Source: UBA1361 sp035647455 (GTDB taxonomy: Bacteria > Bacillota_I > Bacilli_A > RFN20 > CAG-826). From it: DNA of 61,641 nt. A program made the position numbers and the translations under genes. The notes under the pieces were generated by a model, which did not search any database, was not told the DNA's origin, and saw only the letters and a program-made list of their open reading frames with translations. The stretch's first letter is position 1. Each line of letters starts with the position of its first letter. This document shows positions 1 to 7,634 of this stretch, in pieces. Location: positions 1-61,641 of the forward strand of contig DASRNI010000029.1 of the NCBI GenBank assembly GCA_035647455.1, written 5' to 3'.

Positions 1-43
1 ATTATATATAACTAACTTTTTTTATATGTGCTAAAATATCGGT

Positions 44-1618
44 ATGAATTTAGAAGACGCACTTAAACGCATCGCTATTCTTGAACAAGAAAACAAAGCA
101 CTCCAAGTTGAAAACAAAGCACTCCAGGTTGAAAACGAAGAACAACGGCTCCTCATTTTTAAACAACAACAAAAACTTAACGAACTACTCAAAGATAAAG
201 AAATCGTTCGCGAGAAACTTATCATTGAACAAGTGAAACCATTCGTTGCTAAAAGTGAAAAAATTAACGAAATCATCATCAATGAACCGGAAGCTGTTTT
301 ACAAGAAAACAAACAAACGAAAGCACGGGTTGGCCGCAAAAAAGGTGGGAAGAATTTCGCTAATGTTGATTTAGAATCCGCTGTTGTTGATACGGTTTAC
401 GAAGAACCAGATTCGCTCGTTTGTCCGACCTGCTCAAACGATTTAACGCTTGCTAGCCAAAAAGAACGTTACATCATTGAAGTAATCCCTTCAACGATTA
501 AAGTTACGAAAGTTATTAAGCGTTCCTACAAATGTAAACACGATCAAAAATTCGTTTATCCGCTTAGTCAGGAAGTATTCCCGGGCTCTGTTTTAACACC
601 TTCTTTCGCTGCCTATATTGCTTACCATAAATATGAACTCGGAATCCCCTTCCATCATCTAGAAAAACATCTTACCAACGTCCTTAACGTCCCAATCTCG
701 AAGCAACTTATGGCCACCTGGATGCAAACGCTCGCCGAAAAATTAACGCCGGTCTATAACGCCATGAAACGTGATTTACTCAATAACTCGGTCAAAGTGA
801 TTCACGCTGATGAAACAACATTAAGTATCGCTAAACGCCCGGAAAACGCCGTAAATCGCAAGAAAAGCTATGTTTACGTCTATGCTTCAAGCTATTTTGA
901 CCAGCAAATTCATCTTTATGATTTTCATGAATCACGCAGTATTGACTTAACCGCAAAGTGGCTCGAAAAGTATGACGGTTACATCGTCTGTGATGATTAT
1001 GCTGGTTACACCAAACTTGCGAAAAATAATCCCGCGATTAAACTACAACGCTGCTTTGCCCATGCTAGGCGTCGCTTCAGCGATATCTTAAAAGCACTAC
1101 CTGCATCCGAAGTGAAAACAACATTAAGTTACAAAATACTGACGCTCATCAACGAACTTTTTGCTTACGAAGCTAAGTATAAAACTGACGCTGTTCTTCC
1201 TTCCGAAATATGCGCAAAACGTCATCACGACCAAATTCCACTGCTTAATGAATTAAAAGCCTACATTTTTGATACACCACTCTCGCCTAACTCTGCTCTT
1301 GAAGGCGCTGTAAAGTATGTTCGCAAGATTTGGGATGAACTTTTAACGTATCTTGATTATCCGTATCTTGAAATATCAAATAACCTTGCTGAACGCGCGG
1401 TTAAACCATTTGTTATTAATCGCAAAGTCTTTATGACCGCCGGATCATACGCAGGCGCAAAGTACACAACGGTGATCTTTTCTGTTATTCGCACTGCATT
1501 AATTAACCATTTAAATATTGAAAAATACCTCATTTATCTTTTAGAAAATCTTGACAAGCAACCGTTAGATGATATCTTGCCGTACGCTCCTAAATTACCA
1601 AATGAACTAAAAGTTTGA
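44..1618 (+). mobile_element. IS66-family transposase (TnpC-like)
   Basis: This 524-residue protein is an IS66-type DDE transposase. It begins with a coiled-coil stretch containing a repeated KALQVEN heptad, followed by a CPTC...C zinc-binding segment. The DDE domain shows HADETT (first Asp), VCDDYAGY (second Asp) and a distal NNLAERAVKP segment with the catalytic Glu, then the family-typical GSYAGAK. The length matches TnpC proteins. Only 43 bases lie upstream in the window, so accessory tnpA/tnpB genes and the left terminal repeat cannot be judged; no right terminal repeat was identified. An extended -10 (TGCTAAAAT, 29-37) ends six bases before the ATG, predicting a leaderless transcript. 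The reading frame looks intact. Confidence 0.93.
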
Positions 1619-1659
1619 CATATTCCGCCACTGTTAGACTTCGCCCTGCTATCAAAAAA

Positions 1660-1680
1660 GCACTTTTCGTGCCTTTTTTT
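1660..1680 (+). terminator. Intrinsic terminator after the transposase
   Basis: GCAC (1660-1663), loop TTTTC and GTGC (1669-1672) are followed by C and seven T residues. The stem is short, but the U-tract is clear. It separates the transposase from the lipoprotein gene. Confidence 0.6.
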
Positions 1681-1765
1681 ATATTTTTTACGGAGGTGTT
1701 AATTTTTTACCTATACAAACTATCCACAATTTTTTGAATCCATTTGCAATGATAAATGTTAACAA

Positions 1766-1782
1766 TTATAATGAGATTATAA
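1766..1782. promoter_or_regulatory. Inverted repeat upstream of lipoprotein 1
   Basis: TTATAAT (1766-1772) and ATTATAA (1776-1782) form a perfect 7-3-7 inverted repeat about 50 bases before the first lipoprotein gene. TTGTCA at 1786-1791 is a possible -35, but no well-spaced -10 could be assigned. The repeat could be an operator. Confidence 0.35.
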
Positions 1783-1833
1783 GCATTGTCACAAAATATA
1801 CAATTAAATTGTTTGTATAACGGAGATTAGAAA

Positions 1834-2904
1834 ATGGTGGGTAGTAAAATGAAAAAAAATAAGAAAATTATTTTAGTGCCTGTTCTACTTGCGCTTATTT
1901 CGTGTCAAGGCAATGTTGATCACACTACACTAGATGACGAAAAAGTTTTATTTTCTTTAAACAAAGGTTTAGATTATAAATTGGTGGATAACAAATTAGA
2001 AGAGTTCGATATTTGGAACGAACAAATAAATGATGAAGCTACGGGCAAAATATTTTTTTATGCTTATACTTATGATGAGTTTCTAATTAAAATTGATGAA
2101 AATGTTGATGCGGATCTTTTTGAACATGGTGATTATTCAATTGAAGAGTTAAATGAAGTTATTGAAGTTTATGATAAATCGTACTTTGATGAAAATATCC
2201 TGCTTTTTTATTATAAGTTCGAACCTAACATTTCGGAAAATTATGTATATTCTGTAACAAGAAAAGACGAAACTTTGACTTTGAACGTTAATAGATTTGA
2301 AGGCATGTCAACTGCTATAAGTTCCTGGTTAGAGATTGTAACGATTAAAAAAAATGATATTGAGAATATTATACAAATTGATTTAATTGTCAGAACTATC
2401 ACGCCCTTAGTTAACTCAGTTTCTGTTTATGTTGATAGCAAATATGCTCGAGAATTTTATGTTAACCCGCGTGCGCTACGAGTTTTTAATAATTTAAAGA
2501 ATGTTGAAGATGTTATTTTGTTTAATTGGCCGTTAAATGTTGATTTAAAATTTAATGTATCTGTAACTAATGAAGATGTTGCAGCTGTTGTAAGTTACTT
2601 GGAAAATAGTCCTAATGTTAAATCAGTCGGTTACAAAGGAACGGATTTTATTAGAATGCAGATGGACTGGGCTCTATATGACAAAGTTGTCAATAAAACG
2701 CTTGTTGTGACTGATTTTATCAATGACAAAGAACTTATCAATAAATATGAGTTTTCAATTAGTGTTTTAGATTTCATACCCTTTTCAATGATAACTTTTG
2801 TTTTGAAAAATAAAGGTAAACACTATGCTGATATTTTAATTGAAGAATTAAAAAAAAGAAATTATCCTTACATCAATAATGATTCAATTGAATACGGCAT
2901 GTAA
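1834..2904 (+). CDS. Putative lipoprotein, paralogue 1
   Basis: This is a secreted, lipid-anchored protein of unknown function. The N-terminus is a type II signal peptide: lysines, a hydrophobic run, then a lipobox reading ALISC, so cleavage before that Cys and outer-leaflet membrane anchoring are expected. The mature part is acidic and hydrophilic, with no recognised domain. GGAG at 1822-1825 lies eight bases before the ATG at 1834. A second ATG at 1849 aligns better with the start of the paralogue at 7635-8684, so the true start may be 1849. The two paralogues are alike over their whole length, roughly 70% identical by eye, and bracket the two ATPase genes. I do not recognise the family. 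Confidence 0.75.
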   Translation: MVGSKMKKNKKIILVPVLLALISCQGNVDHTTLDDEKVLFSLNKGLDYKLVDNKLEEFDIWNEQINDEATGKIFFYAYTYDEFLIKIDENVDADLFEHGDYSIEELNEVIEVYDKSYFDENILLFYYKFEPNISENYVYSVTRKDETLTLNVNRFEGMSTAISSWLEIVTIKKNDIENIIQIDLIVRTITPLVNSVSVYVDSKYAREFYVNPRALRVFNNLKNVEDVILFNWPLNVDLKFNVSVTNEDVAAVVSYLENSPNVKSVGYKGTDFIRMQMDWALYDKVVNKTLVVTDFINDKELINKYEFSISVLDFIPFSMITFVLKNKGKHYADILIEELKKRNYPYINNDSIEYGM

Positions 2905-2963
2905 TATACATTTAAAATACTAAATAAAAATATTTACAATTGTATCCCTATTACCGATTGTTT

Positions 2964-2989
2964 TCTCATGCAATTTACTATGAGATTTT
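2964..2989 (+). terminator. Possible weak terminator after lipoprotein 1
   Basis: TCTCAT (2964-2969) and ATGAGA (2980-2985) form a perfect six-bp stem with a ten-base loop, followed by TTTTC. It lies 60 bases past the lipoprotein stop. The remaining sequence up to 3038 shows no gene. Confidence 0.35.
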
Positions 2990-3038
2990 CGAATAAGGTA
3001 CGATTTTTATTTACTTGAATTTTACAAATGTAATTATT

Positions 3039-3181
3039 CAACTAATTTAACTAACATTTATTTAAATTTATTAAGATAACAATAAACAATAAATCGTTAA
3101 CCCAAAAAAGCGGTTCTAGTAGAGCACGGAATGGGCAACCGTCCAAAAAACAAGCGAATCATGAAAGTGGTTTGTTTTTTG
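3039..3181 (+). ncRNA. Repeated structured noncoding element, copy 1
   Basis: This is one of three copies (others at 4600-4744 and 7203-7348). The shared core starts with an AT-rich block resembling AACTAATTTAACTAA, then ACCCAAAAAAGCGGTTCTA, then TGGGC followed by ACC, and ends in an intrinsic terminator. Here the terminator arms are CGAATCA (3155-3161) and TGGTTTG (3168-3174), followed by a T-run. CCCA (3101-3104) can pair with TGGG (3132-3135), and CGGTT (3111-3115) with AACCG (3137-3141). Together these interleave as an H-type pseudoknot. It may be a small RNA, a riboswitch-like leader or a 3' UTR. It matches no RNA family I can name. Confidence 0.6.
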
Positions 3182-3194
3182 TGGATGTTTATAT

Positions 3195-3263
3195 TTTTGG
3201 GAATGTTGTTTCTGTTTTTTTGGGAATAAAACATCTGTAATTTTGGGAAAAAACTTTACAATC
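3195..3263 (+). repeat. Three tandem 23-bp repeats at the ATPase 1 promoter
   Basis: TTTTGGGAA recurs at 3195, 3218 and 3241, an exact 23-base period. The first two units also share CTGT near their ends. The third unit covers the -35 box of the downstream promoter. The arrangement looks like an operator array. The array at 4860-4951 has the same period but a different sequence. Confidence 0.7.
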
Positions 3264-3283
3264 ATTTGCTATTACTGTAAAAT
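3255..3283 (+). promoter_or_regulatory. Promoter of ATPase 1
   Basis: TTTACA (3255-3260), a 17-base spacer and TAAAAT (3278-3283) form a good sigma-70 type promoter. Transcription should start near 3290, exactly at an in-frame ATG, which argues that the ATG at 3311 is the real start. Confidence 0.7.
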
Positions 3284-3310
3284 AATATTATGAAAGGAAT
3301 AAGATTGCCT

Positions 3311-4564
3311 ATGCATAACTACAAACCACGGTTATTAGAAAAAGACATAACAGAAAAACTAACTTATAGTGGCGCTGTTTACATTGAAGGTCCAAAGTGG
3401 GCTGGTAAATCAACAACCGCAATGCTTTTTTCGAAAACAAACATTAAATTTCAAAATCCAATTATTAAGAAACAATATCAAACACTAGTTACTATTTCTA
3501 AGGAAGAAGTTTTAGCGGGTGAATTACCTATCTTATTTGATGAATGGCAAGAAGTGCCTGAAGTTTGGGATTTTATCCGTTTGGATATAGATGAACGTAA
3601 TTTAAAAGGAGCATATCTCCTTACCGGATCCACTAAAAAGCAAACAATTAAAACTTCGCATACTGGTACTGGGAGAATTAATACCGTTTATATGCGGCCA
3701 ATGAGTCTTTTTGAAAGTGGAAATTCACTTGGCACTGTTTCATTAGCAGAACTTTTTGAAAGCCGAAAAATGAAACCGGTTCGTTCAAAAGTTTCATTAA
3801 ATGATATTGCTAAACTCGTCTGTCGTGGTGGTTGGCCGGGGAGCATTGAACTAAATGAAAGTGCCGCACTAAGAGTACCAAGCGATTTACTTGTGAGTAT
3901 TATTAATCGTGATGCTGAAGAAGTTGATGGTGTGCGGAAAAATAAAATTAAATTCATGCGTTTTATCCAAAGTTATGCCCGCAATATTTCAACGTTAGCA
4001 ACTGATAAAACGATATATGAAGACCAAAGTGGTGAAGGTTTTGCGATTGATGCTAAAACTTATCAAACGTACCTTAATGCGCTTGAACGACTTTATATTA
4101 TTGAAAACGTTTCGGCTTGGTCACCAAATATTCGGAGCGCCTCAACGATTCGTAGTGCAAGTAAAAAACAATTTGTTGACCCAAGCATTGCTGTAGCTTC
4201 GCTTGGGCTTACTCCAGAAAAACTAAAACAAGATTTTCGATTATTTGGTTTCTTTTTCGAGTCAATCGTTACACGCGACATACGTGTGTATGCAAACTAT
4301 TTAGGTGGGGACGTTTTTTATTATCGCGACACAAGTGGTTTAGAAGTCGATCTCATTATTGAATTAAATGACGGTAAATGGGGGGCAATTGAAGTTAAGA
4401 TGGGAGAAAACGAATTAGAAAAAGCGGCTGCCAATTTATTAAAGTTACAGGAAATTGTTCTAGGCCCTAAACCTTCCTTTATGATGGTAATCACTAATAC
4501 TGAACTAGCGTACCAACGTGAAGACGGAATTTACGTAATTCCAATTGGGTGTTTAAAACCGTAA
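3311..4564 (+). CDS. AAA ATPase with DUF4143 / PD-(D/E)XK-like C-terminus, copy 1
   Basis: This belongs to the COG1373-type ATPases, whose function is unknown. A Walker A motif, GPKWAGKS, sits at residues 27-34. A Walker B-like segment, ILFDEWQE, follows. The C-terminal third carries a nuclease-superfamily-like pattern, EVDLI...AIEVKMG (D, then E-x-K). Such proteins are soluble and occur in many copies in anaerobes and Mollicutes. The start at 3311 is preferred: GAAAGGA (3292-3298) lies upstream, the predicted transcription start is about 3290, and the N-terminus then matches the second ATPase. The alternative start is 3290 (424 residues). Whether the nuclease-like motif is active is not known. 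Confidence 0.85.
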   Translation: MHNYKPRLLEKDITEKLTYSGAVYIEGPKWAGKSTTAMLFSKTNIKFQNPIIKKQYQTLVTISKEEVLAGELPILFDEWQEVPEVWDFIRLDIDERNLKGAYLLTGSTKKQTIKTSHTGTGRINTVYMRPMSLFESGNSLGTVSLAELFESRKMKPVRSKVSLNDIAKLVCRGGWPGSIELNESAALRVPSDLLVSIINRDAEEVDGVRKNKIKFMRFIQSYARNISTLATDKTIYEDQSGEGFAIDAKTYQTYLNALERLYIIENVSAWSPNIRSASTIRSASKKQFVDPSIAVASLGLTPEKLKQDFRLFGFFFESIVTRDIRVYANYLGGDVFYYRDTSGLEVDLIIELNDGKWGAIEVKMGENELEKAAANLLKLQEIVLGPKPSFMMVITNTELAYQREDGIYVIPIGCLKP

Positions 4565-4599
4565 TTCGATACTTTATATAATTACGAAGTGGAAAAATT

Positions 4600-4744
4600 C
4601 AACTATTTTAACTAAGATTTCTTTGATTTTATTAAAATCGCGATTAAAAATAAATCAGATACCCAAAAAAGCGGTTCTAGTTGTTTCGACAATGGGCCAC
4701 CACTCGTTAATTGAACGAATCACTTATTGTGGTTCGTTTTTTTA
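4600..4744 (+). ncRNA. Repeated structured noncoding element, copy 2
   Basis: This second copy begins 35 bases after the ATPase 1 stop. It has the same core: AACTATTTTAACTAA, then ACCCAAAAAAGCGGTTCTAG (4661-4680), TGGGC (4693-4697) and ACC (4699-4701). The terminator arms CGAATCAC (4716-4723) and GTGGTTCG (4729-4736) precede a T-run. The terminator stem differs from the other copies but stays paired, through U-G to C-G type changes, so the structure rather than the sequence is being kept. Confidence 0.6.
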
Positions 4745-4749
4745 TAATG

Positions 4750-4827
4750 TTTGTTTTAACTTAGGCTTATATGTAAAACAAAAATGTAACACTTAATCCA
4801 ATTAACAAGCCAATTTGCTTTTATTGG
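4750..4827. other. Intergenic stretch with two inverted repeats
   Basis: Between the noncoding element and the 23-bp array there is no gene. TTTGTTTTA (4750-4758) pairs with TAAAACAAA (4774-4782), and CCAAT (4810-4814) pairs with ATTGG (4823-4827). Neither has an obvious role. Confidence 0.35.
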
Positions 4828-4859
4828 TAAAAATAATAAAATGCATGGTTTTTCATTTT

Positions 4860-4951
4860 TGACTAAAAGTTATCGTTAATACTAACTAAAAACCATCGTC
4901 AATGTTGACTAAATGTTATCGTTAATATTGACTAAAAGTTATCGTTTGTGT
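4860..4951 (+). repeat. Four tandem 23-bp repeats at the ATPase 2 promoter
   Basis: Units start at 4860, 4883, 4906 and 4929. Their consensus is TGACTAAAAGTTATCG followed by a TTAATAT-like end. The first base of the -35 box is the last base of the array, and the repeat start itself resembles a -35 (TTGACT). There are no spacers, so this is not a CRISPR. It looks like an operator or iteron array. Confidence 0.75.
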
Positions 4952-4979
4952 TGACGATTTATTCTTTTTGTTATATATT
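4951..4979 (+). promoter_or_regulatory. Promoter of ATPase 2
   Basis: TTGACG (4951-4956), a 17-base spacer and TATATT (4974-4979) lie directly downstream of the 23-bp array. AGAGGT at 4988-4993 provides a ribosome binding site for the ATG at 4999. Confidence 0.7.
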
Positions 4980-4998
4980 TATCGTATAGAGGTAGGCA

Positions 4999-6285
4999 AT
5001 GAGTTTAAAACCAAAAACCTATAGAAATCGACTAATTGATAAACAGGTTGTTAAATATCTGAAGATTTTTGGCGCTGTATGTATTGAGGGACCGAAGTGG
5101 TGTGGAAAAACTTGGACCGCTCTAGCACATGCGAATAGTGTTATATACATTGGGGATCCAACAGGTAACTTTCAAAATAGAAGATTTGCCGAACTCGATA
5201 TAATGGGTTCTCTTTCGGGTGTGGTACCAAGATTAATAGACGAATGGCAAGAAGTACCATCGATATGGGATGCTGTGCGCCAAGAAGTAGATTTTAGAGG
5301 AGAAAAAGGACAATTTCTTTTGACGGGTTCTTCAACGCCCGCTATGAAGGGAGTGTTACATAGCGGTGTCGGTCGTATTCATACTTTAAAGATGCGTACA
5401 TTATCTTTATTTGAGTCAAATGACTCAACAGGAGACATATCTTTGCTGCAATTATTTGATAATAGGATTGAAAATAAATTAGTTGATTCAGTTTCTTTAG
5501 ACAAATTAATAACATTAGTAATAAGAGGCGGATGGCCAAGTGACCTTGAACAAGATAATGATTTTTATGGCGAAACACCAAAATCGTATTTAAGTGGTTT
5601 ACTCAATAGTGATATTAATAAAATTGATGGTATACAACGTGATAGAGATAAATTCGAAGCTCTTTTGCGTTCGCTTGCTCGTAACGAGAGCACAATGGCA
5701 GGTAATAGGGTATTGCTTAATGATATTAATAAGTATGATAAAGAAACAATCAAACAAACGGCGCTGATTGAATACTTAAATGTATTAGAGAGGCTGTTTA
5801 TTATTGAAAATCAAAATGCTTTTGATCCAAATTATCGCTCAAGCAAACGTGTGGCAAGAACACCAAAACGGCATTTCACTGATCCGTCTTTTGCTGTTGC
5901 AGCGTTAGGATTAACTAAAACAATGCTTTTTAATGATTTAGAATATTTTGGTTTTTTATTTGAAAGTTTAGTTATTCGTGACTTAAAAATTTACTCTGAT
6001 AGCATTGGTGCACAAGTTTTTCATTATAAACACCATGACACTAATCATGAATTAGATGCAGTAGTTGAACTTAATAATGGACGGTGGATTGCTGTTGAAA
6101 TTAAACTTGGTGCAAATCAAATTGATGAAGCTGCGCAAAGTTTGTTAAAGATGAATGAATATTTTAATAAAAGTGATAAAGCAAGAAAACCAAGCGCATT
6201 AGTAGTAATTTGTGGTTTAACAAATGCTTATTATCAAAGAGAAGATGGTGTTATTGTTGTACCAATTACGGCATTAAAACCATAG
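4999..6285 (+). CDS. AAA ATPase with DUF4143 / PD-(D/E)XK-like C-terminus, copy 2
   Basis: This 428-residue paralogue of the gene at 3311-4564 belongs to the same COG1373-type family. Walker A GPKWCGKT is at residues 31-38 and a Walker B-like LIDEWQEV follows. The middle keeps the family segments GGWP and HFTDPSFAVAALGL. The C-terminus has HELDAVVEL...AVEIKLG, the same D...E-x-K pattern as copy 1. The two copies are clearly diverged, so this is not a recent duplication. A HExxH protein gene follows after 15 bases and is probably co-transcribed. Both copies keep ATP-binding motifs, so both are likely functional. Confidence 0.87.
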   Translation: MSLKPKTYRNRLIDKQVVKYLKIFGAVCIEGPKWCGKTWTALAHANSVIYIGDPTGNFQNRRFAELDIMGSLSGVVPRLIDEWQEVPSIWDAVRQEVDFRGEKGQFLLTGSSTPAMKGVLHSGVGRIHTLKMRTLSLFESNDSTGDISLLQLFDNRIENKLVDSVSLDKLITLVIRGGWPSDLEQDNDFYGETPKSYLSGLLNSDINKIDGIQRDRDKFEALLRSLARNESTMAGNRVLLNDINKYDKETIKQTALIEYLNVLERLFIIENQNAFDPNYRSSKRVARTPKRHFTDPSFAVAALGLTKTMLFNDLEYFGFLFESLVIRDLKIYSDSIGAQVFHYKHHDTNHELDAVVELNNGRWIAVEIKLGANQIDEAAQSLLKMNEYFNKSDKARKPSALVVICGLTNAYYQREDGVIVVPITALKP

Positions 6286-6300
6286 AATGAGATTTTAATA

Positions 6301-7164
6301 GTGATTACAATAATTAATACGTTAGATCAACTTGATTTAATGTTTGATGATGGACAATTTAACTTGGATAAATGGGAAGGCTACATAAATAGCATTTATG
6401 AAAATTCCGCCAATCTTTTTAAGGATGAAGTTAATAACTACATAAGTTCAGGAAATTACTGTTGGGAAAAAGATTTTTTGCCAATTATTAATAATGTTTA
6501 TAAAAATAGAAACCTAACATTGTTGTCTGAGTCTTTTTTACAAGTTGTTGAAAAACTAAATGCAAGAGTTGTAGATACTTTTCAGCAAAAACTTGACGTT
6601 GATGTTGTTTTATTTTTGGGGCTTTGCAATGGTGCGGGTTGGGCTACAGAAATAAACGGAAGAAATGTTGTTTTGTTAGGCATTGAAAAAATACTTGAGT
6701 TAGAATGGTTCAAACCGCAAAAAATGCGAGGTCTTATTTATCACGAACTTGGCCACGTTTACCATAAACAGTTTGGATTACTACAACAATTAAATGAAGG
6801 AAATGCGCACTTTTTTGTTTACCAATTATTTGTAGAAGGTATTGCAATGTACTTTGAGCAATCATTAGTCGGAGATTTAAACTATTTTCACCAAGATGAT
6901 AATGATTGGAAAAAATGGTGCGATGAAAACTTTACAATGATACTGAAAGATTTTCATAAAGATTTACTAACGATGACGCGGTTTAATCAGCGATATTTTG
7001 GTGATTGGGCTAATTATAAGGGTAAAGCAGATGTTGGGTATTATTTAGGTGCTAAATTCGTCCATCATCTAATCGAAAGATATAGTTTTAATGAGATAAT
7101 TAGTTTTGATAGTGAATTAGTGTATAAGTTGTATAGTGACTTCGTTAACAAAGTTACGGATTAA
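6301..7164 (+). CDS. HExxH (gluzincin-like) putative metallopeptidase
   Basis: This 287-residue protein has an HELGH zinc-binding motif at residues 148-152 and FVEGIAMYFE further on, with Glu179 as a possible third zinc ligand. That is the gluzincin pattern (HExxH plus a distant Glu). No signal peptide or membrane segment is visible, so it should be cytoplasmic. The start is GTG, 15 bases after the ATPase 2 stop. The ribosome binding site is weak (GAG at 6289-6291), suggesting translational coupling to the ATPase. The substrate is unknown. Proximity implies it acts with, or on products linked to, the ATPase. Confidence 0.65.
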   Translation: MITIINTLDQLDLMFDDGQFNLDKWEGYINSIYENSANLFKDEVNNYISSGNYCWEKDFLPIINNVYKNRNLTLLSESFLQVVEKLNARVVDTFQQKLDVDVVLFLGLCNGAGWATEINGRNVVLLGIEKILELEWFKPQKMRGLIYHELGHVYHKQFGLLQQLNEGNAHFFVYQLFVEGIAMYFEQSLVGDLNYFHQDDNDWKKWCDENFTMILKDFHKDLLTMTRFNQRYFGDWANYKGKADVGYYLGAKFVHHLIERYSFNEIISFDSELVYKLYSDFVNKVTD

Positions 7165-7202
7165 TAACGACTCACTTAGATAATTTACAAATTGTAAAAA
7201 AA

Positions 7203-7348
7203 CAACTAATTTAACTAAAATTTCTCGAAATTTATTAATATAGCTAATAATAATGAATCAGTTACCCAAAAAAGCGGTTCTAACAGAGCACGGAGTTGGG
7301 CACCATCCGAAAAATAGACGAACCATTCCGAAATGGTTCGTTTTTTTT
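7203..7348 (+). ncRNA. Repeated structured noncoding element, copy 3
   Basis: This third copy starts about 40 bases after the metallopeptidase stop. It has the core AACTAATTTAACTAA, then ACCCAAAAAAGCGGTTCTA (7264-7282), TGGGC (7297-7301) and ACC (7302-7304). CGGA (7291-7294) and TCCG (7306-7309) can form a small stem around the TGGGC loop. The terminator is the strongest of the three: CGAACCATT (7319-7327) pairs perfectly with AATGGTTCG (7332-7340), followed by eight T residues. Confidence 0.62.
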
Positions 7349-7390
7349 ATTTTGTGTTACTGGTCGAACTCCCGACGTGTACGCCAATTT

Positions 7391-7511
7391 GCGTATGACA
7401 AAATTGCAAATTGCAATAACGGCATAGTCAATATTGACTTTCTGCTATGATTAGGGCACAATGCATATGACAAAACCGCAAATTGCAATTATTTTATAGT
7501 CAAATTTACTA
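7391..7511 (+). repeat. Imperfect direct repeat pair upstream of lipoprotein 2
   Basis: About 48 bases at 7391 (GCGTATGACAAAATTGCAAA onward) recur at 7463 (GCATATGACAAAACCGCAAA onward), offset 72 bases. The first copy ends in the perfect palindrome AGTCAATATTGACT (7426-7439), whose half-site ATTGACT also occurs in the 23-bp repeats upstream of ATPase 2. A shared DNA-binding regulator is possible. Confidence 0.6.
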
Positions 7512-7527
7512 GATGTTTGTGCAAATG

Positions 7528-7541
7528 TTTGTTCGAACAAA
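7528..7541. promoter_or_regulatory. Perfect palindrome, possible operator
   Basis: TTTGTTCGAACAAA is a perfect 14-bp palindrome about 40 bases before the candidate -35 of lipoprotein 2. It is a plausible binding site for a dimeric regulator. Confidence 0.4.
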
Positions 7542-7579
7542 GTTACATCGGTGAGAGTGACTAATACACTATGCTGCTA

Positions 7580-7606
7580 TTGACAAGTGGATGCATAAGT
7601 TATAGT
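7580..7606 (+). promoter_or_regulatory. Candidate promoter of lipoprotein 2
   Basis: A consensus TTGACA (7580-7585) is followed after 15 bases by TATAGT (7601-7606), or after 21 bases by TATATT (7607-7612). Neither spacing is ideal. The ATG follows at 7635 without a strong ribosome binding site. Confidence 0.45.
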
Positions 7607-7634
7607 TATATTAGCGTATAGGGTACGTAAGAAA

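Noticed and set aside
31..339. Serine-rich open frame opposite the transposase start
   Set aside because: It is the antisense shadow of the transposase coiled-coil region.
3101..3141. preQ1 riboswitch
   Set aside because: GGTTCTAG resembles a preQ1-I loop, but the A-rich tail and the rest of the consensus are missing, and the downstream genes have no link to queuosine.
4860..4951. CRISPR array
   Set aside because: The 23-bp units are directly adjacent with no spacers, and no cas gene is in the window.
3039..7348. Type III toxin-antitoxin RNA (ToxI-like)
   Set aside because: Those antitoxins are tandem short repeats just before a small RNase toxin gene. Here single units precede large ATPase or lipoprotein genes.
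7253..7450. A 65-codon open frame on the forward strand
   Set aside because: It runs through noncoding element copy 3, including the terminator hairpin and T-run, and into the direct repeats. The other two copies do not keep a frame here, and there is no ribosome binding site.
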